This document shows positions 8,999-21,266 of a stretch of DNA of 64,000 bases, one piece after another. The stretch is from Lepidodermella squamata (Eukaryota > Gastrotricha). The notes below the pieces were generated by a model. The model was not told the origin of the DNA. It ran no database searches and worked only from the letters and a program-made list of their open reading frames with translations. Position 1 is the first letter of the stretch, and each line of letters starts with the position of its first letter. Both the position numbers and the translations under genes were made by a program. The stretch spans positions 3,410,001-3,474,000 of the forward strand of contig JBLDXI010000032.1 of the NCBI GenBank assembly GCA_047495785.1. The letters are read 5' to 3'.

Positions 8999-11786
8999 GC
9001 TAATATCACGTTATGGAATTGTTGTTGCTGGCGGGGTCGAAAGACTGACGAAAGTTTTGAAGGGCGAAGGCCAGAGACCTAAGTTCATGGGGACGGTAGA
9101 TCAAGTCTTTGATGTTATTTGGAAGACCCACATCGACCTTGGTCATGGCGGCCAAAACATGGTATGGAGGACCTGTTCAAATGGATGGTACAATGTGTCC
9201 CAGGAAGCAGTGAAATTCGTCTTGGCTCGTTGTGAAATTTGTGCAGCCAAACACCGTCCAGTGGTCCGAGGTGTTGTTGTCAAGCCAGTTCGTACTCGAT
9301 GTGTCGGCGATCGAGGGCAAGTGGACTTGATGGACTACCAGCCGGTGAAATTTACTGTCAAGGAGGGTGCTAAAGTGCTTTTCACGTACAACTGGATTCT
9401 GGTCTACCAAGATCATTATTCGAAATTCGTCTTTGTTCGACCGATTGAGACTAAACTTGTATGCTGCGAAGCCCCGCAACAGCTGCCCGGCAGAAGTAAT
9501 ACCTCAGCAGCTGATGAAGAAGGTCTACATGGAGGAAGACCTCGGCCAGGCCGTTTTGCCTCAACTCGACGACCAGGATGACAAGGAAAATGAGGAGGAA
9601 TCGATCGAAAGTCGCCGAGCTGACGTAGACAAGGCCGCCTCTGAAGGCCAGCAGAAAGCGGCTGAGAAGATGGTTGAGAATGCCGCTTGTTTGGCGCCGA
9701 TAGCCAAGGTTGGCGACACCGTTTCATTGCTTGTTGACAAGGTCGACCGTGGGCCGGGTGATCTGCCGTGCCTGGTGTGCGTTTGCATGGAGGTGTTTGA
9801 GGATGGCAGCGTGAGTCTGGGTACCAGAAACGGTCGTCTGGAGGGTCGCTATTTCTCAAACTGCTACAAGATTGCCAGCGCTAAGGCATGAGACGTAGGT
9901 AGGACGCCGCAGCTTGAACCCCGCCATGCAAACGGGGGTGTCATGCTAGTCTCATGCATGAATATTCAAGAATATTCTTATACTGTAAAAATTAAAATTT
10001 CAGGGTTTAAAAAGAAAAGAAAATTGAATAATCCCTGAAATTTTTATAAATTAAAGCGGGGTCAATTTCAAAAAGGAGAAGAAATGTTCCGGTTCCATAG
10101 TTACCAAGCTGGATCCAGGTTCCAGCCTCGGAGAAGATTTCGAAGTTTCTGAATAAGCCACGGAAAGGTCTAGGCCGGATTCAGTTTTCAGGATTTCCTG
10201 ATTAAAATCTAGGAAACGATTCAATTTTCATTAAAATGCGAAAACTTTATGTATGTTGCGCAACTTGAAGAGAGAACACAGCTTGAGTAAAAGTGTTAGT
10301 TCTCATTTTAGTACAATAATTTTCGTCTTTTTCTACTCGAAATCCGAGCGTAATAAAGCCTCTTTTAAGGCTGACTGGTGTAAATTCCGACCCGGGTGTT
10401 ACATGGCTGGTTCTTATACAAGTTTTGGTCAAAATCACCGGCCTTTGCCATTCTTACCGTAGCTGATGTTACTGGCACTTTTACCGACGACTTTCTTGAA
10501 AGAATCTAGTGATTTATCGATGGATTCTGGTAATCATTCTTGAACCGAAGTTGGCCTACTTGACAAGTTCCAGTTCACTTTGTTCCTCTGCTGGGCTTCA
10601 TTTTTCACCATCTAAATTGATAGAGCGAGCTGGAATGGACCTGAACTTGGCCCTGGTCACGTTAAAATTCGATTTATTTAGATTTTTTATCAATTTATTT
10701 ACTTGAAATTTTTTGATGGAAAATGTTCTGTAGGCGGGAGCTTCTGCCGGATTTTTCAATTTTACCTGGTCCTATTTTCAATTTAGAAGGAAATTTATTG
10801 AAGTTGGAACTGAAGAAGATTCAAGAATGAGAGGGTTCCTCTCAGTTATTGTCGTGGCAATTGTCCTTGCAAACTCTCGTCTGGAGTTATTGGATGACAG
10901 CCTGCTATTGAATTTACTATCGTCAACCTTCGACTGGTCAATTTACTTTGCTAAATTACCAGCGACGTTGTGGCCATCATTAAGGTGGCTCTTTCAGCGA
11001 AGTACCGTGCAGATTTGATTACTTTCAAAAAGCTGGATCATGTGGCAAATCGTATGGGCGGCGAGTTGAACAAAATCAAAGAAAAATCGATCATTCTCCC
11101 GACTTTATGCCGCCTCAAATACATCTTGGCACGGAGAACCGTGAGATTTTATCGCGAAAAATTTGGAGCATCCTCCTTATCACTGCGTTCAAGTCTCAAG
11201 CAATTCAAAAAAGACTAATTATTTTCCGTTTTATTTTTGACGATTTTCGTCCGATTTGCTCAGCTTTACCCTTGTGATAGTGAAAATATTTACCGAAGCA
11301 ATAAAAATCATTATTTTCTAAAATTGATCTATGGTTTCATCTTTTTAATCGTGGCATTTTTTTTCATCTTTTCACTTGCAAAGTAGCAATTTGCATGAAA
11401 GACTCTTTTTTTCTCGAAATTTCATCACAACATCTGGCGCCAAAAGATAATGAGATGATTCATCTCATTATTTTCAAAACGCGACCTTCGACCTCATTAT
11501 CTCTCATTTCACTTTTTTCTCGTAAAAAGCCCAGCTGCGGCGTCCTAGCTACGTCTCATGCGCTAAGGTGCTATCAGTCGACGACGTGCCTGACGTTAAG
11601 ATCAAGTCCCTACGCACTGCCAATGGCAACGCTTCCTTATTTGGTGCGCAAGGACACCTTCATTGCAATTGCAAAGGTGGCTGCAACCTGACCGGTAAGG
11701 GCGCTAATTGCAAATGCCGGAAAAGCGGCGTCAAATGCAACAGCAGATGCCACCCTGGCTCTTCAAAATGTACCAACCACGATTAA
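8999..11786 (+). pseudogene. Integrase-domain gene (Ginger/KRBA2-like family), inactivated
   Basis: After an acceptor at 8998 the frame gives LISRYGIVVAGGVE, then an integrase zinc-binding module: THIDLGHGGQNMVW followed by CEICAAKH (an H-H-C-C pattern). The start of the integrase core follows (GQVDLMDYQP, then YNWILVYQDHYSKFVFVRPI). About 9455-9480 the frame shifts and most of the DDE core is missing. The downstream frame 9490-9886 gives an acidic linker and a C-terminal domain (VGDTVSLLVDKVDRG, then GRLEGRYFSNCYKIASA). This is interrupted by a 1674-bp transposon and resumes at 11569 with VLSVDDVPDVKIKSLR and a Cys-rich tail (HCNCKGGC, CKCRKSGVKCNSRCH). That order is known from transposon-derived KRBA2-like and Ginger-like integrases. 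The lost core and the insertion make it a pseudogene. Confidence 0.75.
9887..11560. mobile_element. P-element-like DNA transposon with 28-bp TIRs and 8-bp duplication
   Basis: The 8-bp duplication CGCTAAGG lies at 9879-9886 and 11561-11568. The ends (9887-9914 and 11533-11560) are 28-bp inverted repeats with one mismatch, starting CATGAGACGTAG. Removing the element plus one duplication restores the host reading frame exactly (KIASA-K-VLSVDDV). CATGA-starting termini and 8-bp duplications recall P elements, but superfamily assignment from the termini alone is tentative. Inside, frames at 10827-11018 and 10970-11218 (about 80 codons, basic, ending LKQFKKD) may be transposase remnants; I do not recognise a THAP or RNase H-like domain. 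Confidence 0.8.
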
Positions 11787-12000
11787 CTACTGGCTTTGTC
11801 ATTTTTCGCACTCTGCGACTAATAAAATAGATGTTGTTTGGTTCTTGGCTCACTTTACATATCTAAAGTTAACATTACATGGTATAAATGCATCTAACAT
11901 TATGTGAACATTACATATCTAGAGTCGACATTACATAGGCATCACTATATAAAGTTAACATTACATAAAAATCGACATTATATTATACGACATATATATA

Positions 12001-12330
12001 CAGGGAGGCACGGTGGCTCAGTTTGGTCGTTGAGCTACTGTGTTCCTGGTTCCGTCACTAGGACTTGAATCCAGTCCCGAGCGATATCCCCGGGACTGGA
12101 TTCAAGTCCTAGTGACGGAACCAGGATCGAGTCCCCCCTCGGCCCCGCGGTGGTTTTACCAATCCATCGCGTTACAAAATAGAAAATTGGGAGGCTGGGA
12201 GTGTCAGCTAGACTGCACCAGTCGAAATCCGTCTTACGGAAATGTTCATCTCACTCACTTACGTTAAGACCTAGGGTTAGAGTAAGCGGCATGCCCTTAG
12301 TAGTAAGAAAAACCGATACTGGCCCGATGG
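12001..12330 (+). mobile_element. tRNA-derived SINE-like sequence
   Basis: The head reads GGCACGGTGGCTCAGTTTGG, with an A-box-like TGGCTCAGTTTGG at 12014-12026. A B-box-like GGACTTGAATCC lies at 12061-12072, the normal distance for a tRNA-type RNA polymerase III promoter. A second B-like GGATCGAGTCC is at 12124-12134. A unique tail (GACTGCACCAGTCGAAATCC and following) continues to about 12330. It does not fold as a normal tRNA: the acceptor pairing is absent and a long palindrome occupies the T-arm region. The 3' limit is a guess. Confidence 0.5.
12045..12125. repeat. Perfect 35-bp inverted repeat (hairpin) within the SINE-like sequence
   Basis: Arms 12045-12079 and 12091-12125 are exactly complementary over 35 bp, separated by an 11-bp loop (AGCGATATCCC). 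The arm begins CCTGGTTCCGTCACTAGG and includes the B-box-like GACTTGAATCC. As RNA it would form an almost uninterrupted stem. It looks like a recent palindromic duplication of the SINE's B-box segment. Confidence 0.9.
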
Positions 12331-15300
12331 CCTGCCCAGAAGCTTGGAACTCCAACGAAGCTGAATATAGATGACCTGATAATTCGAATTAAATTAAATT
12401 GAAATTCAAGTGACAGCGCGTAAATGGGCGGGGGTCTGGCAATGGTCTATAAATGGTCGTAAATGGTCTATAAATAATAGTAATGTGGTTGTTTTGGCGC
12501 GTCGCTAACGATGTGTTAATGCTTCAAGCTTGGAGGAGGAAAGGGCGTTTGGCCCAGCCAAGTGCCAATGTTTTGTAAACTTTTATAATCCGATGATCTT
12601 TAAAAGCTTCTTCGTAAGAAATATTGCTCTAAACTACCCTTTTCTCGGATGCCGCCGCCCTCACAGAGTTCTGCATAATTGCGCGTAATTGCGACGATTG
12701 CGGACGCGATTGTCAAAGCGCTCGGTCAAGTGCTCCAGGCCAACTGTTGGGCACAAGGTGTTCGCAACGCGGACATGAGGCTGGTGTTGGTTAAGGAGGA
12801 TTTGCACGACCAAGTGCGCTCGGATTTAACCACGCTGCAGGTGACTGGCTCGGAAGCGGTGTTTGGGCGGGATGTTGAGCTCTTCATCGCCAAGTGGCGC
12901 AGGCTTGGAGGAATAGTAATGGAGTGAGCACTGCTCTATTAACGAATCGTATCGCGCGCACGACGGGGGGCGCGCCGCTCGCCTCGCACACGTGTCACAA
13001 ACTCACGCTTTTTAGCGTTGCATCTCGCTAAGCCAAACACGTTGGTACCGTTTTTTTGAAGACGGTAAATGATAATTTGATTTGATGAAAATTCTGAGGC
13101 TATAGCTTACATTCATGATTACACTCGAAAGCTGCGAGAAGAAAACGCGGAATTCGAACGTCAGGCTCAGGCCCAGAAGGCAGCTGATCTGCCCTTTCGC
13201 TTCTTCCACTTCATTGTTACACTTATTTTTCCAGATATTACGACTTGTACAAAACGACGGCGTTGTCGTTTCTACTCAAATGCCCATCCTTCCTTCCACT
13301 TCCTCACCAGACTCTCAACAAAATCGTGCCGTACGAATACCCATTCGGTTCCCATTGTTCTCCGCCAACAGCTTGGCCGGCCCTTGTGCGGTGAAGCGTG
13401 ATTCGGAGAAATTCGTTAATTTTGCAGTAAATGTCGCACACGGGCACATTTCAGACCGGCCTGAGCGCGGAGTGGTAAAGTGCTGTTACCCGACCGCATA
13501 CGGGCCGGCCCGAACGCGTACGGGCCGAAATCGATCTCGGGCCCCAACAATTCCAATGGCCAGCCTTTCAATCACAGTCCTGTCAGCGCCTGCCGACACT
13601 CGAATTTATCTGCTACGTCATGTTTATGCTGCTTCAATTGTACCACGATAAGGTAAAATTTGTTCATTTTTCGCGACTCGCATTTAACTATATACAGTTT
13701 TAACAGTTAAGGAACCAGTGTCATGGCGCTGCGGCCAAGCCTCAATACCAATCAAGAGCGACTACTGCCATTTCACGACCGGCCTCACTCAGTGGCACAA
13801 GTATTTGCAACAGTTGAGGTGAATGAAATTAAAGGCTGCGTTTTTTCGGAAACAATGTATTTACGGGGTGGTGATCGTACGGACCTTAACTTAACTGGTA
13901 ACATTTCAGATAAGATCACTTTGCTAAGTTGACCTTAAATTGGTTTGTGATCGAAACTCACCTTATCAAAGGCGCCCTCAGTTAAGGTCCACTTAAAGGA
14001 ATGTTATCGTACCTTATCCGGATCTCGATACCGTTCTATCACCAACCTTAGCGTTTTACTGAGATTCGTAAGTTGAGTGATCAAAGTTAATGTGACCTTA
14101 AGTGATTGCGCAACAATGCCAAAAGATGGCCTGATTTCTAGAGACAAATTTGTGTCCCAATTATTAGTCCTATATTTTCATTGGTCAAGATTAGAAGCTT
14201 TGTAATCGATTCTATTTTATTTCTAGTATTGCGGAACCCATATTTTCTCCGCGATGCTCCACTAATTCAAGATCGCTCACCTGTCCGTAGCCGCTAAAAC
14301 TTTCACTAAGATAAGAAAAATCGTGATACGATCACCCAACTTATAATTTCTTCATTGTCGATCATTATTTTTGCGTAATTTACAGGAAAACTCGACACCA
14401 ATGCCTTGGCATAGGTCCGCAGTGGCACGACAGAGTCGTCGACGCCCGGTAAACCCGGTTTTTCCTCGTGAAATATCGACAACCAGTTGGCTGAGGGACC
14501 TCTCGAGTTGATGGCGAAAGTGCCAAATTGGTGGAAGAAAGAATTTTCCCGTGCCCTAATTGATGGCAGGTCATTTGAGTTGAATAGAGCCCTGAAAAAG
14601 TGAAAACCTGTCACGCGACCGAGATAGCAAAAGTTTGATGTTTATTACTTTTCTGACGAAGAAACAAAGAAGCCTCCACATTGAAAGCTAGATTTTATTG
14701 TGTCATCTTAGCCGCGTACTCCTGGAAAATCGGTGTAATGTTCCAAATTCCTACCTACATCAGTTTACATGTGAGAGTCTCGACCTTTCGTTTCCAGTTT
14801 CATTACGAATTGCGATTTCGAATTTGCGATTTCGCCTGTCGGCTCCGTCCTTTAATTAGTCGGCTCTTGCAATGGTATCACGAATCGTTTCGAGTTTTAG
14901 TTTTGAGTTTGAAATTCACATCTTACCTTGCTTTTCAAGGTGGAACAATAGAAACAATGCCCTCATCTAGTCCGTGATCTAGTCGAGTGACCTTGGAAAG
15001 AGTCGATATGTTGCAAAATTGCTTCATCAGGTGACAAACAGTGGCTTTTTCGAGCCGTTTCGACCGCTAAGCGGTGAAAAAGAACCACCTTAAAAAGGTG
15101 CTCTCAAGTTACTGACAAATTTCTCATTTTCTTCTACGTCGATTGCAAATGCCGGGCATTGGACTCAGCGCGAGACTGCGTGCTTACCATCTGTAATCTG
15201 ACCGCGGTTTCTGGCGGGAGTCTAGCCTCACTCTGGCGATCATCGGAAATTCGATCGAAATATAATTGATTAAGCCTTATTGTTAATACGAATAGCTGTA

Positions 15301-16123
15301 TAAGTAGGGGTCAATGGTAACAATTTACGTCGATTCGATGTGGAAAAATGTTTATTTTCAGTTTTGAACACTTACACAGCGATAAGAGCATAATGCATAA
15401 TCCACATTTAATGGATGTATATCTTTCGAGTACAGAGCTGAAAACAGGTAGCTTTTTCCAATACAACTTGACCGGGCCGAGATTTTCTTGCTAAACCCCA
15501 CCTAAACCGGCAGGTGTAATTTTTTTCCCGGCCAGTATTTGCCCTAGCTGGCATTGACGCAAGCTTGGTGCAACCCTGACCCATAGCGTTATCCTGTTTT
15601 TCTATTGATCGATGATGAGGGCAGCGGAAAAAACGAGAAACAGAGTTGAATAAAAGTGGGCCAAGATAAGCGAGGCTGGTTTGACCTGTTGTTCTTGGGA
15701 TCTTAAAGGTGCGCTGCGTGAGCGATTTGTGTGACTGGGTGTAAAGATGGCTTTATAAGGGCGCCTTTCCCACAATATGTCAATTCATTTTGTGACTTGA
15801 TGAATGTTTCTTTTTCCTCCGATTGCTAGCCGAACGGCTTTTAGCCTCGCAGAGGCAAACGAATTTAAATTATTAAACTGCGATATTGATCGGCCGTAGT
15901 CACGTACTTCAACGATTGATTCGACGAAATGCATGGTCGATGGCCCTAGTTTTTTACTAATGCGCGCCGTTACTTTTATTTATGAGGCTCCATGGCTACA
16001 AAAATAAATGGTCTTCACCGGGCGAAATACAGACACCGGTGGAAGACTCTCGCGGGCTGAGCTAAATCGAAGAATTGAACTGCTGTTTGTCTATTCCAAA
16101 CAACATTTATAGGCAAATACGCC
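12331..16123. other. Gap of 3.8 kb: no confident gene
   Basis: Several frames of 60-180 codons occur (12679-12927; 13115-13651; 14306-14614 on the minus strand) but none shows a domain, signal peptide or consistent exon structure. Between about 13870 and 14110 the words GACCTTAA and TTAAGGTC recur in both orientations (for example 13875, 13930, 13980, 14095), suggesting a degraded MITE. The last few hundred bases are the upstream region of the TRPM gene. I see no certain promoter. Confidence 0.5.
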
Positions 16124-19100
16124 ATGACTGCCAATGCTTGGGCTCAAACCGAGGCCAGGAAGGTAACATTCGTGGATTACATGGAATTTCTTCTTCACTT
16201 TCAGTCAATTTCAGGCTGCCAGACAAATTTACGGTGAAAATCGAGCTACTTTTGCCCCATATGTCCGAACTCATTTTAATAAAGTCCCCCCTCGAAAAAA
16301 TGAGCAAATCGACGCAAATCTCCGCAACGAGCCGAATGAGTCTTTCGGTAGCATTCATCTCCCCGGTAGTCCTCGGCGTCCGTATTTAAGAGTCGATGGT
16401 CGACGGCAGGATTTGGAGTATTTCGAGAAAGTTTATCAGGTTCTGACGTCACATTGGGGTCTTCCAGTTCCTCAGTTCATTCTCGAAGTAACAGGCTCCG
16501 CTGAAGATCTTGTTATGGACTCAGATCCAGCGAAAAATGAGCAGCTGCTTCTCGAACTTGAAAGCTACGTCAGGCATATGGTACAAACTGAAAGCCAAGA
16601 ACATGTTTGGGTCATAACTGGTGGTGGTGATGGCGGTGCCATGCGAATGGCGGGACAGGCCTTGGCCGGAATCAGCCACCTTGCACCTTGCATTGCCGTC
16701 ACCCCCTGGTGCTCGAACCTTGCCGGGCGAGAATTGCTTAGAAATGGCAGCAATAAAAGTTCAGTCCTCTATACACCTCCACCGACCAACGAGAAGCAGA
16801 TTTCACTGAACATGGACCATATCTGCTTCATTCTGGTTGATCAAGGTGTCGAGGAGAAAGGATGGGGCCAAGAGGTAGAGTTTCGCAGTGCCTTCATTGA
16901 CTACGTCTGCCGACAGAAGTTCTCCGAGCAAATACCTGTCGCTTTGGCTCTTTTTGGCGGGGGTAAAATCACACTGAAGACAGTGAATCAAACTATTTCA
17001 ACATCTCAAGAGGATCTAAATGCCGGCCGTTTCAACGAACCTCGCCCTGTAATTGTGTTTTCTGGAACCACTCGAGCAGCAGAGTGCATTTCTTTTGTAC
17101 TGAAATCTTACAAGCCGGAGCTAACAAGTATCGACAGTCTGGCCGAGGAAATTAAAACGCGGTATTTCTCTGAAATTTTCATGAGCGGCCCACCGGAGGA
17201 AAAGTTTGTAAAAAGGGTGCTGGAATATTTGCGCAATATTGCAATGCGGCGGCATATGGTCACTGTCGTAAACGCATTTTCTGAGAACCGACAACAGAGA
17301 GTTAACATATCACATTTTGAAACGCGTCTGACTCCTCAACAGCGAACGTGCCAGTTCGTAGACAATAACTTCGTTCACAAACGATGCGAAAAGTTCGAGC
17401 TGATCTCGGAGGAAGAGAAGAAGAGGATTGAAGTTAATTTGCTCAAGAAAATGAACCTCGAAAGGTTGTGCAAATGTGGTCGAGATGACCACCCCTTGTT
17501 AGATCAAGATCAGTCAAAGTGGGACCATTCTCAGCGTGTCGGTACTTTGTACTTCTACGGAGACCCCTCTGTCAATTCAGCCTCTCTTCAATCATTTGTG
17601 CCGTGCTACAGCAAATTCATACGTCTGCCGTATGACAAAGAGGCAGCCACTGATTTTTATTTCGAAAAAGTGTTGACTCTGCTGTTCGAATTCTGGCAGA
17701 TGCAAAAACCTCAAATGCTCATCGAAGTAACTGGAACAGCAGCTGATATGAGGCAAGTCGATAATTCGATTCTTCAACAGCTGAAGGTAGGCCTTGTTCG
17801 AGCTGCAAAGAAAGCTAAGGCGTGGCTAATCGCTGGAGGGACCAATACGGGCATCATGAAACTGATGGCCGATGCAGTTCACGAGGACCGGGTCACCCAT
17901 GGTGGTATTGGTGTCGATTGTCTTGGCATTGCTCCTTATGGCATGATGGAGAACCGGCATACTATCTTTGACAAGACAAACGTTAAAGATGGCCTTGTGA
18001 AGTATCCCTACAAGAATGATGAGGACTACGGCAAGCGATTTGCTAATGGGGCGGTGTACGAACTGAACCCTGGCTACAATCATTACATTCTGGTGGATAC
18101 CGGTAAAGAGAATCGTTTCATGGAAGAGATTGATTTTCGGTCCAAACTGATTGGGTACTTGTCGCGGCAAAAGCCCTTCAAAACGAAAACCGGCAGCGAT
18201 CAAACCCCTCTTGTGCTCCTTGTTGTAGGCGGTGGTCCCGGCACGCTGAAAACGATCGTAGACTCCCTAAGAGCGAGTAAACGCCCCGTTGTAATCTTGA
18301 AAGGTTTCGGGGGTCTCGGCGATTTCCTCGCAGATTTTTCGGCAAGCCTTGATGATCCAAGTCTTGCAAAAGACTTGCCGAAGCATAACTACATCGAAGC
18401 CATAGCAATACGAGAGAAGCATACTCGCAAGAACGACGCAATCTACAAGAGCGATTTGGAAGCTGTTGTGACCGAGATTTTCAACGACAGGAGCTTGATC
18501 ACGATTGTCGACATGTCTACCACTGAATCTATGGCAGCGCAATCATTAGATGATTGCATCATTGAGGCTATCTTCAAGGTTGCCCCAAGCCCCGATAATG
18601 AAGCCGCTGGACTAGAGCGATACGTCAAGAGCAGCTTTGAGCTCGCTTTGAAGTGGAACCGGAGCAATGCAGCACGTAGATTTCTTGCTGATCCTAGAGC
18701 TTACAAAGTCATCCAATCTGCGAAACTTACTGGGTCGGAAGCTGGTCAACTACTGGTAGACAGGGCGATGACATTTGCAATTAAGAGAGACCAGCCGAAG
18801 CTGTTTAAGCTATACATTCAGACTGGCCTTGTAGAACCGAGGAAATTCTTCTACAGCGATAATCCAAATCAAGTCGCCATCGTCTATCATAAGCTTTTCT
18901 GGCATCCATCATCTTGGCTAAACCACAAAAAGGTTGTTCCAACACGAAATCGCACGCTGTTTCAGCACATTTTAGAAGCTTACCACGGCCGGCCCAAAGT
19001 TGGAAAGAACATGGCTTTTAGGTTCAACTACGAAGCAGATTCTCATGAGCCACTCTTGGCGATAATGGACGCTGTCGAGCCAGCTTTTCGGGCGTTTTTC

Positions 19101-21266
19101 TGCTTGCCCGCAACTCTGAATTTGAAGGCAAAGGCGGAAATACGACGCCTTCGATTCAGCAAACAGAAGACTAAACAGGAAGATGATTTCTTGTTCGAGC
19201 TAGCTGTTCGAGACATTTTTCTCTTGATGTTACTGCTTTCGAGGGATGAATTCGCTGTTGCTGTCTGGAGCACAGCTCAAACTGGTGATTTTCTCGGAAC
19301 ATGCGTTATGGCTGTCCTTTTCCTGGAGAAGCTAGCTAGTGCAGCTGACGGTATTCGAAGGCGAGACTTGTACGACGACTACAAGGAGATGGCCGAGTTT
19401 GTTTTCACTGAATTTTATAACAGATGAATTGTTTCAATTTTAAATGAATTATAGGAAATGGGAACAACGAGCTTTGGCCATAATTCAAAGCTTGTCCGAA
19501 AGCCAATCTCAACGGTTGGGCATCCTATTAACACGGAGCTTGCGTACTTGGCATGGTGCCAATATTCTTCAAATGGCATTTCATGGCGACCGCCTCAGTA
19601 TCATGTCTCATTCTGCAGTTCAAATTGAGCTGGAAAAAGTTTGGAAGGGTGTTTCAATGGAACAAGAGGCGGCCGTTAAGCCGTCGAAGAAGCGGACGCT
19701 GAAGAATATCGTTACGGCTGTCACAGGTTTTCGAGCAGCACTCAAAGCTCCTTCGACACTGTCCCACAGTAGCACAAGTGCTGCCCATGTCAAACCTGTG
19801 GTGAAGACTCACGATGTGGAGACGGGAAATGCATGCTTGTGCTGCCGAACTGCAACAGTCAAACCATGGACTCAAAAGCAACAAATTTATCAGCATAAAC
19901 AGCAGTTGTCGGCCGACAAAAAGACCGCTGAATATGTTGCGATGTTTTACCGAACCAGCCCGCGTGTCAAGTTCACGTTCTTTGCCTTTGCTCTCCTAAT
20001 CTTCCTGTTCGTACTATTCGGAGACGTCATTTACATCACCCACGAACCGCAGACTTGTCGAGTTGGTCCAAGTTGGCAAATGATCTACATCTGGATTACC
20101 ACGCTCATGTTTGTTTCCGATGCGTTCCACGAAATTCGCATTTTTGACCGAATATCCTGGGACAATGGCACTACGCTGATAGGAGCCTTGCTTATGTTCG
20201 TATCCTTCGTACTGCGAATGATCTGCTACAACGTTAGTGGCGACGTCGATCCGCTTATTTTCAGCTTCTCCAGAATCTTATACGCTATATCAAGCATCTT
20301 CTTGTGGTTCAAATGCTTCCGTCTGCTTTTTGTGTTCAAAAAAATTGGTCCGATGGTTTTGACTCTATTTGAAATGGTAACATTTTCCAAAATTTTCCAA
20401 TCACTTTTTCAAATAAGTACTTATGTTCAAGTTCAATGACGTCATCTTTTTCGCAATTTTACATTTCATCATTTTGTTTGCATTCGCTGGACCAATCTAT
20501 GGGTTATCGGCCATGCCGCTGAATCGCGATGGTCACGGCAACACGGACGAATACTTCGCGCTGATGGCCAGTGTTATCTACGATCGATGGTGGAACATAG
20601 TCGGCATATCCCTCGATAGATCCACCAGTTTGGGCGAGACATGCGAGAACGTCATTTCCCCAACAAAAGCCTTCGAAAAAGAGCCCGATAATACTTCCAA
20701 TTCAACCGGTTTCAATGACACAAACACTTCATTTTTTGCTCTGATGTCTACAACCGGTGCCCCGACTGAGGCTAGTGGTAGCTGCGACTACAGGAGCGTT
20801 GTTTCGAGCATCCTACTGATGGCTTTCCTCTTGCTCACAAACATAGTTCTGCTGAATATGTTAATTGCTAGTTTCAGTTTGACTATCAGCGAGTATCAAG
20901 GCAAAGCCGAGGAGTTGTGGAAATTCGGCCGATATCACTTGATCCGCAGTTTCGCTGAAAAGCCAGTCATGCCTCCACCTCTGAATATTTTCGAGCTGAT
21001 TTTCTTCAACTCTAACGTTTTCGGACGATGCATTCCTCATAAATGGAGCACGAGCTTGGGTGAGAAAATGAAAGTAATGAACAAGCCATATTATTGAAAT
21101 TTTTTAATTTTTAGAAACTCATTTTATTGGCGAGTCAGACAGCTTTGATCCTGACTTAGAGGAGCAGGGCGATGAGAGCACGTGGGTCAACAAACGCGAG
21201 CTGTCTAAATTCCGCTATCGAGAGCTAAATTTTATCGAAAAAACTGCTGCCTCTAAAATTGTGTGA
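16124..21266 (+). CDS. TRPM-family cation channel with two tandem N-terminal SLOG/MHR domains (about 1649 aa)
   Basis: Exons: 16124-16162, 16215-19423, 19455-20376, 20432-21059, 21115-21266. Start ATG 16124 opens MTANAWAQTEARK, then an intron. Residues about 80-310 form a first SLOG (nucleotide-binding-type Rossmann) domain: FILEVTGSAEDLVM, VITGGGDGGAM, FILVDQG, EVEFRSAFIDYVCRQK, ALFGGGKITLKTV. A linker holds CKCGRDDHPLL near 431, the CxCG-H motif usual before the TRPM homology region. Residues about 499-722 form a second SLOG domain: MLIEVTGTAADM, LIAGGTNTGIM, YILVDTG, EIDFRSKLIGYLSRQK, VVGGGPGTLKTIV. Helical MHR repeats follow, then six transmembrane segments from about residue 1230 (KFTFFAFALLIFLFVLFG), pore loop, S6 and TRP box LWKFGRY. 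There is no Nudix or kinase tail. The junction near 19424 lacks a GT donor. AATAAA lies at 21367-21372. Confidence 0.88.

Noticed and set aside
10970-11218. An independent gene joined to the signal-peptide-like frame at 10827
   Set aside because: Joining them needs a 26-bp intron; both lie inside the P-like element and are more likely remnants of its own content.
12014-12134. A tRNA gene
   Set aside because: A- and B-box-like sequences are present, but no acceptor stem or anticodon arm can be paired and a 35-bp palindrome interrupts the T-arm region; called a SINE-like element instead.
13115-13651. A 178-codon frame
   Set aside because: No domain, no homologous-looking blocks and no neighbouring exons with matching splice sites.
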